Assembly (NCBI GenBank): GCA_008704415.1 | Contig: VXIS01000034.1 | Location: forward strand, 62,001-126,000 | Source of the DNA: Sphaerosporella brunnea | Taxonomy: Eukaryota > Ascomycota > Pezizomycetes > Pezizales > Pyronemataceae | Length of the DNA stretch: 64,000 nucleotides | Direction of reading: 5' to 3' | In this document: piece after piece, positions 12,572-21,405 of the stretch | How the letters are laid out: the number at the start of each line of letters is the position of its first letter | How positions within the stretch are numbered: the stretch's first letter is position 1 | The notes under the pieces: model-generated | Databases searched by the model: none | Told to the model about the DNA's origin: nothing | The model's input: only the letters and a program-made list of their open reading frames with translations | Translations under genes and position numbers: made by a program

Positions 12572-13120
12572 TCAAGCTTCCAAGCTGGTAGACAAAATCT
12601 CTCGGCGCTCCTGATCAGGCATTTCTGCCGGCCACTGGTGGTTTCGGAAGAGTGGTTTATGAATACGACCGCCGAGAATTCCTGAGAGGTCCGCTTGGCT
12701 GGGGAAAGCATCGTCTGAGAGTAGAAAGAACCCATCACCAGTGCGGCTGGCAAGCTTTGGGTGAAAGGAGTGGGCCATTACAGAGTCATGATAGCGTTGA
12801 GCTTGCAATGGATAATTTTTCCATCGGGGCCGTAGCAGAAGTTGTTGACAAAGTTTGAGCAAGTCCAGCCCAAATAGTAAGTAAGCATTTTGAATATAGC
12901 GAACCCCTGCGACCTCTACCGAAACTTGCATACCGTTCACAAAACCAAACGCCCCACGTAGACGAGGATGCCGAGCTGCAATGATGTCGCTGTTTTGAGC
13001 TTTATGTGCATCGTCAGGCCAGATAATTTGTGCCTGAGGCAACTCGCGTAAAGTCTCACAAAGAATAAAAAGTCCAAATCCGATGTATCGTGAGCATACC
13101 GCCGGTGTAAGTGCAAATGT
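12572..13120 (-). pseudogene. Degenerate DDE-superfamily transposase (Harbinger/DDE_Tnp_4-like) fragment
   Basis: On the minus strand a peptide similar to the DDE-type endonucleases of fungal PIF/Harbinger-like elements can be followed. Reading 5' to 3', CSRYIGFGLFILCETLRELP resembles the helix before the catalytic core. GAFGFVNGMQVSVEVAG resembles the usual GFVDG(M/L)...V first-Asp motif. HDSVMAHSFHPKLASRTGDG plus FFLLSDDAFP resembles the second-Asp block, and GGRIHKPLFRN the region after it. In the first motif Asp is replaced by Asn, and the core between the blocks is shortened (NAY...LLFGLDLLK in place of the usual longer NGW...H segment). No terminal repeats were found beside it. I judge it a dead, truncated copy. 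The family assignment rests on remembered motif patterns. Confidence 0.6.
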
Positions 13121-14331
13121 TCGACACAATGAGACCCTCTTTCTACGCCCACGCCCGCTCTCCACCTCATCAACCCGTGCCCACGCCGAGCCTGCTTCTA
13201 ACCTCCACAATGAATGAATATGATGCTGTTGTCTTGATTGGACTGTTCTTTTTGTTGGAAAGGGAGGAATTTTATTGCCGTCGGGGCGTTCGACAAGGCA
13301 ACTTAACACACCCCTCTTTGTTGTCCAATCCTTGGCACTCTGCACCCTGGTGGGTGCTGTATCATTCCGCCTTTCGAACCGGAAACAAGAAGCCAATGAT
13401 CGTATGCACTGGCTTCAGCTATGAATCGTTTTTTTTTTGGCAGTTTTGCGTATCACTGGGAAACACGCCCTATCCAACGCCAGGATGTTAGTCCTAAAAG
13501 TGTACCACGACTTGCAAGGTGGTGGCTAGATGGGCTTGTTCTTCATTACCTGAATAGCACGATGTCGGAGGCGTGCTACGCGTGAAGCTTCAGCCGTCGC
13601 AGGTTACAGCTTTTGGTTACGGATTTCGGCTTCTTGCCGGGGGGTCATCCAAGTCTAGGAACCCTGTGTTTTTCCTACGACATGGATTTAGGCTTACAGG
13701 AATGCACCCATATTGTTTCCTGAAAGCACGTATGGTTACACAGTAGATGGGGCCGAGTAGGTCGAATCTTAAAAAGTCGCAAGGTCGTGTTCGCTTGTTC
13801 TACAGCAACCCAGCGGCCCTCCGAACGCGCCCTTAGCCAACGCAATCTATGGGTTTTAGGTACCTACGAGATTATAACTGGGCAAAGGTGCTTCGCACAA
13901 AGTGTTTTCGTATCTAGATGCATATCTGTATGTAAGCGCATGCAGGTCTTCGATGATCTGCAGGGTGACCATGATCCCTGACGCTATTCATGATGGCTCA
14001 TCAGTGCATTGGCGTAAAGTTACTCCGCCTTGGCTTTCGTTTCTGGGTTCCCTGTTGGTGCCTAATCATCGTGAGTAGTATATTAGTCGAGGTAGTCCAT
14101 CTCCCCAGACGTGCTTCTTCTCTCTCATCAGACCAGCTTCGATCCGGCATCTCCCTCAAGCACACACACCGCGCCCTCGCGGAGTACCTCCACTCCGCGC
14201 CCAGTCTTTCCCCGTGGTTTCTTCGCTCCCAGCGATCCCTTCTCAACCATCCTCACCGCAATGTCTTGTATGTCGCCACCGGCTTGGTCCCCATAACCCC
14301 CCCACCCTCCCGCAATACTGGTGACTGACAG
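13121..14331. other. Upstream region / probable leader of the bZIP gene
   Basis: About 1.2 kb before the bZIP coding exon. The last few hundred bases contain several ATGs (13919, 13990, 13993, 14261) and a good 5' splice-site word GTGAGTAGT at about 14070. A long leader with upstream ATGs and possibly a leader intron is therefore plausible. Frames from these ATGs do not join the bZIP frame by an ordinary splice. Long, ATG-rich leaders are known for GCN4/cpc-1 type genes, but similarity of control is only a guess. Confidence 0.35.
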
Positions 14332-15300
14332 AGAAGTCACAGACACCTCAGCCAACAGGAACGTCGGGGTTCCACCGTGCTATTACGTACCCCTCTAATC
14401 AGTACGACAACCTCTTAAACTCGATCGACTTTGATCAAGACCTTCCATTCGACGGCTTTCACCAGGATAATTCCTTCTTTGGCTTTGACTTCACACTCTT
14501 CGATTCCGTCGAGCTAGAAAAGTCAATATTTGACAACCCGGCCTCCTCATCCCCGTCCACATCCTCGTCTCTCGACTCATCCGCCGCCAGCCTCACCAAC
14601 GACTACCTCGTGGACTTCACTACCGAACCTTTTCTCGAAGACGTTCTTACCACGTCCTCTACCATTGCACGCCACCAGGCTCCTTCTTCGGCTGCCTCCC
14701 AGGGCTCCGAGGGGCCACCATCCGCCTCTGACCATGTCTTGACGCCACCGGCAGATTTGAGTCTAGGTCTTCCAGGTGGGTGGCCTGTTCAACCTTAAAA
14801 TACCGAGCCAATTAACTCTTTTTCCAGATCTGACTCCACACTCTCTCGGCACGTCTTCATCTCATACCACTCGACTGCCAACACCCCCCAGCTCTGGCCT
14901 GCCTGGCCTTCCACTCTTCCCACCTCTAGGGGACCCGACCTCCCCCAGTCACTTCACGCTGTCTTCCAATACTCCCAGGAGCCCCACCGGTACCATCACC
15001 AGCAGCAGCAGCCGCAAACGCAAGGCCAGTGAACTTGCCTCGCCTCGTCCGAAGGAACTCGTGGAAACCGAGATCCATTCTGATGATGACGACAAGGACG
15101 TTCGGCGCAAACGCAATACTGTGGCGGCCAGGCGGTACCGGCAGAAGAAGCAGGCCCGCATGGATGAGCTGGAGGAGGCTCTCGAAGAGAGCAGGAAGCG
15201 GGAAGAGATGTGGAGGATGGAAGCTCAAAAGCAGAGGATGGAGGCAGAAAAGTGGCACGCAATGGTGCAGTTCTTGCGCGAGAATATGGGTGCGAAGTAG
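14332..15300 (+). CDS. bZIP transcription factor, Gcn4-like basic region (5' end unresolved)
   Basis: Nuclear DNA-binding factor. Coding exons seen are about 14332-14775 and 14828-15300, joined over a 52-nt intron that gives SLGLPDLTPHSLG. The C-terminus has a Gcn4-type basic region, RRKRNTVAARRYRQKKQ, with the NxxAAxxxR signature and an unusual Tyr in place of the common Ser/Cys. It is followed by a coiled coil (MDELEEALEESRKREEMWRM) ending at FLRENMGAK. The N-terminal part is acidic and aromatic (SIDFDQDLPFDGF, SFFGFDFTLFD), resembling acidic activation segments. A Ser/Thr/Pro-rich middle follows. The start is unresolved: the best ATG (14261, next to a GTATGT donor) would create an in-frame stop with either phase-compatible acceptor (after 14331 or 14358), so a different first exon, unusual start or sequence error is possible. 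The target genes cannot be read from the sequence. Confidence 0.82.
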
Positions 15301-16385
15301 TGTAGCGTACGAGTCCTCTGGCGTAGTGTGGTTCGTGTTTTGTGTGGATGAGGTGTGTTTGCTGTTTGCTTTTTTCGTATTTTTTGCTTGCCTTTTGAAA
15401 AGTACATACATAGTATGCATGTACGAAATGGACTTCATCGTATGTAGCGAGCGCTGTTTGTTGAAATTTCACTTAAACGTTGGAAGCCAGCTGGAAGACG
15501 AATTGCTTGCTTGCGAGCGTCTCCCCCAAGAATAAAACTACTCTACATGAACGTTGATCCCGTCGCGATATGGGGCGCGGTTGCAGTGTAAATAGAGTAC
15601 TCTAACAATTTCTCCAGACACTAGATTCATGGTGGTGTCGAGCACTGGGCAGCTTGTTTCATTGTTTGTCACTCGGCCCAACGCCCAACCCATCGTTTCC
15701 ATGGCAGGTTGAGGGCAGACAGACATCGATATTAGCTTTGGCTTTTTGGATGGCGTTTTCTGTCCACGTAATCTCGGGATGACCCGACGTGACCGAGTGA
15801 TAAACCGTGACAGCTCGAGTTCCAAGCCTCGGCTGCTTCATCAGGCTTGGCGCGAAAAGCACGGCCCTGCTGCACGGGCCACAGGGTGACGTGTATGGAA
15901 GACCCGTTCATCTCTTTCCCTCGTAGGCGAGACCGGGCCGAATGCAGGCAAATAAAAAAAAAAAAACAGACTTGGCGATGCTCGGCGATCTTGCACCAGG
16001 AGATGCGCAAAAAGGAATGAGGTCTCCGGAATTGATTTATCCGACGTTTCAGAATGATTATTTTTGGTGTGTTTTGGCGTTTGGTGGGCGGTTGTGCAGC
16101 ACAGTGGCTTGGAAGTTGTGATCAGCAAGCCGGAGCTGACGACTGTTCTCTGCACCCAGCCGCCCACCTACCTACTGAGTAATATATCCGCTGTGTACAT
16201 ATTACGAGTGTGGATGCAGTGAGCTTGCATGCACTGTTTCTCTTTCTCTGCCTTCTGATTCCTTCTTCCCTTTCCAGCTCCGCCTCGCTGCACCAAGGAA
16301 AGTAATGACCGGCCGCATATAGAAGAATAGAAAACCCAAATTCACGCTCTTTCCCATCTGGTTTTCTTTTTGACGATAAAGCATC
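15301..16385. other. Intergenic region, bZIP 3' flank and mannosyltransferase promoter
   Basis: About 1.1 kb. It contains an A homopolymer at about 15954-15966 and a pyrimidine-rich stretch at 16240-16275 just before the mannosyltransferase start. A 95-codon minus-strand frame at 15538-15825 shows nothing I recognise and is not supported. No RNA gene seen. Confidence 0.4.
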
Positions 16386-17869
16386 ATGGATGGAAAGTTC
16401 ACTCTCCTGCCCCGCCGTGGCGGCTCCCTCAGAGGCTCGCTACCAAAATTCCTCATCGCTATCATCCTGCTGTGTACGGTTCTAGTATGGCTGGCTGGCT
16501 CCGTCTACCGCCGCGACACTCTGGCTTCGGCTCCCCTCGCAGCAGACAGACCGACGCCTACACATATCTCCTACGAACCCGACAGTATCTCGGGCTTCGT
16601 CGAAACCCCCGCACCGCCTCCGGTGGAAGAACAGCCGACTACGCCGAACTCGAAGGTTGGACTGAAGCATTGGTGGGGTGTTGAGAGCCCGTACCATTTC
16701 CGGGGTGAGGGTCCTCGGAATCGCACGCAGATCGGGAGGGAGAAGGCAAGCTTGGTGATGCTTGTTAGGTAATACGTCATTCCGATGGGTGGTGAACCGG
16801 TTTAGCTCCAGGTTGAGCTAACGCGAGCTTTTCAGGAACCGCGAGCTGAAGGATGCGCTCTCGGCGATGAAAGATATCGAGGATCGCTTCAATCGACACT
16901 ACCGTTACCCATGGACTTTTTTCAACGATGAGCCGTTCTCGGAGGAGTTTAAACTACACACTTCTCGCATGGCTTCGGGGGAGGTGCAGTACGGATTAAT
17001 CCCGAAGGAACACTGGAGTCTTCCCACCAATATCGACGAGAAGAAGTTTCGCGAGAAAATGAAGGAGATGGCCGACAAGAAGATTATCTATGGAGGCTCC
17101 GAGAGCTACCGTCACATGTGTAGATACAATTCGGGGTTCTTTTGGCAAAGCCCACTGCTCAAGGATTTCGACTGGTACTGGCGCGTTGAGCCTTCGACTA
17201 GTTTCTATTGCGACCAGTTGTATGATCCTTTCACGTTCATGCGCGAGAATGGAAAGCGATACTCGTTTGTTATGACGATGTACGAATTCCGCGCCACTAT
17301 CGAGACACTATGGTCCTCGACCAGGGAGTTCGCGAAGAAGCACCCGGAATACATCGCCGAGGACAATTCGCTTGGGTTTATAGTGGACGATTACAAGGAC
17401 AAAAACTCGCTGTTTAAAAAGGATTTCAACCTGTGCCATTTCTGGAGCAACTTTGAGATTGCGGATCTCAACCTCTGGCGCTCCCAGGCGTATAGGGATT
17501 ACTTTGCGTTCTTGGACGCCAAGGGTGGCTTCTTTTATGAGCGATGGGGCGATGCTCCCGTTCACTCCATCGCGGCTTCACTGTTTTTACCCAAGGACCA
17601 GATTCACTTCTTTCACGATATCGGATACAGGCACCCTCCTTACAAGCGTTGCCCGCAGGATGACGAGAGCACAGATTATGGCCGCTGCCAGTGTCCGTTC
17701 AACAAGGGGGAAAGTTTCGACTTTGATGGCTACAGTTGTCAGAAGAGATGGTGGAAGTTCCACAGTAAGATCCCCTCAGTTGCTTCTCCAAGCGGATCGT
17801 GCTGACAGCAATTCAGACCAAGATGATAGTGGAAATCCCATCCCCAGCTACAAGATCCCGGACTTTTAG
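16386..17869 (+). CDS. GT15-family alpha-1,2-mannosyltransferase (KRE2/MNT1/KTR type)
   Basis: Golgi type II membrane enzyme that adds alpha-1,2-linked mannose from GDP-mannose to O- and N-linked glycans. Three exons, 16386-16768, 16836-17764 and 17817-17869 (introns 67 and 52 nt), give 454 residues, the usual KTR length. A short cytosolic N-terminus is followed by one membrane anchor (about residues 20-42, FLIAIILLCTVLVWLAGSVY) and a Pro-rich stem to about residue 95. The catalytic domain includes RYPWTFFNDEPFSEEFK, a GSESYRHMCRYNSGFFW block, DWYWRVEPSTSFYCD (metal and donor-binding region), NLCHFWSNFEIADLNLWRS with the nucleophile-type Glu, and GFFYERWGDAPVHSIAA. The last intron restores a terminal SYKIPDF. 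Several KTR paralogues exist in each fungus, so the exact gene name is left open. Confidence 0.95.
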
Positions 17870-18025
17870 GCTTAGGTGTTTAATAGGAATGCTATCTAGG
17901 CAGGCCTTGTTCTGTTTTCCTTGTCTTCCACGGGTTTACTTTCTACTTTTCCTTTTTGTTCGGATGGCACTTGGAATGGCGTTCTTGCTTATTGAAATTA
18001 GATGGATGCGATATTGTTTTTTTTT

Positions 18026-18712
18026 CGGCTATTATGCTTCATACCCTGTGTGAAATTCCCTCCGTACCCCGTGAAATTTTGTTTATTCCCCATACCCGCG
18101 AATGACGTTGCCAAATACTACCTCGCTTCCGCTCTAAGTGTGTGTTCGGGTGCATAATGGCCTTACCAAGAGAACAGCGTGGGAGCAGGTTAGAGCGTTT
18201 TTCGGCCGCGCCTCCTGGCCTCCGCATGCCGCCTCTTCTCTTGTGCTTGGTCCCCGTTGTGGTATGTCAACGGAGGCTCGCACTGTGCCATTTCCTGATC
18301 AGACGACTCAGAACCTGAATCTTTGGCAATGCCCTTGGTGTGATCACCAGTAGGCTCCGGCTCACTGGCACGCTGAGGGTGCGGCATTCAAGTTTGCAGC
18401 CTTTCAAGCTGCAGTCCTTCCGGGTCTTCTACAGTTGTGGCTTTTACGCATCCGAACGGAGAGTGGCATATATAGCCTTCAAGCAACCATCCTAGGAAGG
18501 AGAAACTGTGCTGGCGGCCGGCAGGATCAAGGAGCATGAGGCGCGGCGGGGGTGGTGGAGGAGACGCACCGGGGACGGCCACGGTGGAGGTGGTAGAAAC
18601 TCTGGAGAGGTAGTAGGTCACGGCGACCGCGGCTGGATAGCTGTGAGCAGGGTAATTCACGGGGTACGGAGGGAATTTCACAAAATCCACGGGGTATAAC
18701 GCATAATAGCCG
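18026..18712. mobile_element. MITE-like element with ~55-60 bp terminal inverted repeats
   Basis: The left end (18026-~18080) and the reverse complement of the right end (18712-~18652) match closely. Both open CGGCTATTATGC, then ATACCC, and share TGAAATTCCCTCCGTACCCC followed by GTGAA. The right arm has about a dozen extra bases (a CCGTGGATTTTG stretch) that look like a duplication of the GTGAAATTTTG unit seen inside the left arm. Interior length is about 570 nt and has no transposase-like frame. The element sits just after the mannosyltransferase 3' end, in T-rich flanks (TTT on both sides), so target duplication cannot be scored. A non-autonomous DNA transposon is the simplest reading. Confidence 0.75.
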
Positions 18713-18982
18713 TTTCTTTTTTTTTTTTTTTTTTTGCTTGGAACAATATACCATGTTGTTGTGCAGCACGACCATCCAGATGTTGAACTCTTGTGCTATT
18801 CTGGCATCAATCCTTGATATCGTACACACTCTTTCCATGACTTTGGTGCCATTATGCCCCTAGATCCCCCATTCCTCCGTACACGTCTCCCCTTACTCTC
18901 CTGACCGGAGGCTTCCCGTCCCAGTCTACCTCCTTCCTATCAGCCGCTACTTTCCTCACCAGAGGCTTCTCACCCACCGGCT

Positions 18983-19531
18983 TCACATCCCTAATACTTC
19001 CCTCACCAGAGGTTTCTGGCTCACCTTTTCTTCCGGAGGCTCTTCCTCCGTCCCCTCCACGACGTAGAAATCGCCCACCTTCCGCTTCGGAAAGGTCATA
19101 GGCACCCACTCGATTGCGCCCTGTGGGCTGCGCTCGCGCTCGCGCAGCTTCTGCTTGATACTCTCCTTGAACACATCTTCGATGGAGATCTGCGCGGGAG
19201 AGGCTTCATCTTCGATGCGCGATAGCGGCGCCACACCCGTTGTGTCCACTTGCTGCACGGCGCGCACGAAGTGAAGGTGGTTTTGTAGCGACCGGAGCGA
19301 TTTCTGCTGTTCTCCGACGTCGGCCTCCGCGGGCGGCGTCAGTGCGCTCAGCCGGTACAGGTGCTGGAGTGTTGTGAGCGTGATTTTGGTTTGTTCATCG
19401 GCTTCGCGGGCTTCGGCGGATTCGGAGGGGAGGAGAGAAGATATCGACCAGCTTGCTGCTGGCAGCTGGTATTTGACGCCCCCGCTGAGGGTGGAGGTGC
19501 TGCGCCGGAGGAGGAGGAGGTATGATCGCAT
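18983..19531 (-). CDS. Gta3/GatC-like glutamyl-tRNA(Gln) amidotransferase subunit (probable, mitochondrial)
   Basis: Single-exon frame of 182 residues. The N-terminus (MRSYLLLLRRSTSTLSGG) is basic, Ser-rich and free of acids, like a mitochondrial presequence. The central part (TLQHLYRLSALTPP, then LRSLQNHLHFVRAVQQVDTTGVAPLSRIEDE) follows the GatC/Gta3 pattern of a short helix pair plus a V(D/N)TxGVxPL..(I/V).DE motif. In known complexes this subunit wraps around GatA and GatB and helps convert Glu-tRNA(Gln) to Gln-tRNA(Gln) in mitochondria. The end reads FPKRKVGDFYVVEG, then an acidic linker and KPLVREV before TGA. Directly downstream, another frame continues with two more KP(L/P)VR units, so the true C-terminus may be longer. 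It is divergent from SEC17, with about 213 nt between start codons. Function is inferred from the motif only. Confidence 0.65.
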   Translation of the reverse strand: MRSYLLLLRRSTSTLSGGVKYQLPAASWSISSLLPSESAEAREADEQTKITLTTLQHLYRLSALTPPAEADVGEQQKSLRSLQNHLHFVRAVQQVDTTGVAPLSRIEDEASPAQISIEDVFKESIKQKLRERERSPQGAIEWVPMTFPKRKVGDFYVVEGTEEEPPEEKVSQKPLVREVLGM

Positions 19532-19744
19532 TTTTCCGCGGTTCGTGGGACGAAGCGCGTCAGGCAGGAATGTAGTGACACGTGATGGTTGCGTTGCGGG
19601 GTTGCCAGGTGCTGTTGTTAAGCTGTCCTGTCCTGACGACCATCACCATCCATATCTCTCTGCCTACATACTTGAGCAAAGTCTTTCGCACGCCTCGGCC
19701 CCTTCTCGCACAAACTACATACCAAGCACATTGTACCTGCAGTC

Positions 19745-20875
19745 ATGGAAGACCCATCCGCCATCCTCAAGAAGGTAATAGCACACGCAACTCGCCTACG
19801 CCTTCGGTCCGGTTGGTGAGGGAGTGAGCTAACTTGCTTCAGGCCGAAAGCCTCGAAAAGTCCGCGCGCGGCGGCTTCAGCTTCTTTGGCGGGCGCAAGG
19901 AAAAGCTCGAAGATAGCGCAAACGAGTACGTGCGTGCGGCCAACGGGTTCAAGGCACGACAATCGTACGATCAGGCGGCGCGCATCCTCGAGCGGGCGTC
20001 GCAGATACAGATCGAGGTTGGAGAACCTGATGATGCTGCCAACTCCCTCGTTCAGGCTTCGCAGTGCTATACCGCTAAGCCGGATCTGCTGCCTGAGGAT
20101 GCTACCAATGCTGCGAGATTGCTCAGAGGCGCTATCACTCATTATACTAGCAAGGGGAATTTTAGACGCGCCGCGAGCTATGAGGAGAAGTTGGCGGATA
20201 TGTTGGAGAAGGCTGGTGATGCGCAGAGTGCTGTTGAGGCGTTTGAACAGGCCGGCACTTGGTACAAGGTCGAGGGCTCGACGCAGATGGCGAATAAGAT
20301 GTTTTTGAAGGTCGCGGATAATGCGGCGCTGACTGGGGACTACAGGAGGGCTGTGGATCGATATGAGGAGGTTGCGAAGAGCTCCGCTAGCAATAACTTG
20401 ATGAAGTGGAGCTTGAAGGAGTATTTCTTCAAGGCGGCGATTTGTCATCTCTGCACTGGAGTGAGTTCTCCCTCGTGGGGAGAGGTGGGGAAGAAGCTGA
20501 CGGGAATAGGACGTGGCCACAACAAAGAGGGCGCTGCAGAGCTATGTCGAGATCGATATGAACTTCCCCCAGCAGAGAGAGTACATGCTGTTGCAGAACT
20601 TGATAGGGGCTATCGAGTCGAATGATGGAGAGGGCTACTCGGAACACTTGTTCCAGTACAGTCAGGTCAGCGAGCTGGACAAATGGAAGGTCCAGCTGTT
20701 CCTGCACATCAAAAACAGTAAGTCTACTAGCTGTTATTCCGAGCTTTTGCTGACGGGTTGTACAGCTCTCATCCAGGTCGCTCGTCCTCCGCCCGCCGCT
20801 GCGATTAACTGGACTCCCGACGCGCTCCCTCCACAGGAACCTGTGGGTGACGACGGAGAGATTGATCTTTCTTGA
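19745..20875 (+). CDS. sec17: Alpha-SNAP / Sec17, NSF adaptor for SNARE disassembly
   Basis: Sec17 recruits the NSF/Sec18 ATPase to spent SNARE complexes on membranes. Exons are 19745-19774, 19843-20460, 20510-20717 and 20766-20875. The start MEDPSAILKK splices to AESLEKSARGGFSFFGGRKE, carrying the hydrophobic loop that contacts membrane. TPR-like helical repeats follow (YVRAANGFKARQSYDQAARI, FEQAGTWYKVEG, MKWSLKEYFFKAAICHLCTG). This model gives 321 residues, longer than the usual 290-300. A further 60-nt intron at 20777-20836 (GTCGCT...CCACAG, weak donor, frame-neutral) would remove a Pro/Ala-rich insert, join LIQ to EPVGDDGEIDLS and give 301 residues. I think that version is more likely, because the C-terminal acidic tail is what stimulates Sec18. 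Identity is secure; the last intron is uncertain. Confidence 0.92.
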
Positions 20876-21405
20876 TTTGCCTCGATGATGAGTTGATGAA
20901 CGGACATGAATGGGATGGCGGCTGATTGATTGCTTTGGGTTCATGCGTGCTTCTTTCTTTCCTAATTTCTTCCTTTCATACCGCTCATGCTGGTTATTCT
21001 TAGCTTGCCTCGTTTGTGGCAGGATGTGACTTCTCCTTTCATGTCATACTCTATTGTCTTGTAGCTAGAGATCCACATTGATAATACCGCATCTTACAAG
21101 TACTCTACGCTGTACGAGTGCGAGATCATGTCTCTTTGTGTTTGGCTATGGCGCTAAACCCAATCCAGCAGCACGCGTCCCTGAGCTCTCTTTGCTTGTG
21201 GCGATGAAGCGAACGAAAGTTCGCCCACCTTCAACACCTTCAACCTCTCCCCTCATCAACCCCCATGCTGATGCCCTACCGTAAGCCACTGCACAAAGAC
21301 GTCAAAATCAGGCATCTACCCCGTCGCGGCTACCCACAATAAACTGACTTCCCGCACTCCACCCCTCCGCGATAGCCATTTGCGCTCCGCATCACCGCCG
21401 CAACC
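20876..21405. other. Spacer between SEC17 and dynactin p150
   Basis: About 530 nt holding the SEC17 3' flank (T-rich, TTCTTTCTTTCCTAATTTC at about 20950) and the p150Glued promoter. Pyrimidine-rich text near 21240-21260 precedes the start. No coding frame or RNA gene is supported. Confidence 0.4.

Noticed and set aside
19618..20520. 300-codon minus-strand frame
   Set aside because: Antisense to SEC17, whose protein is well conserved in the other strand and spans this interval.
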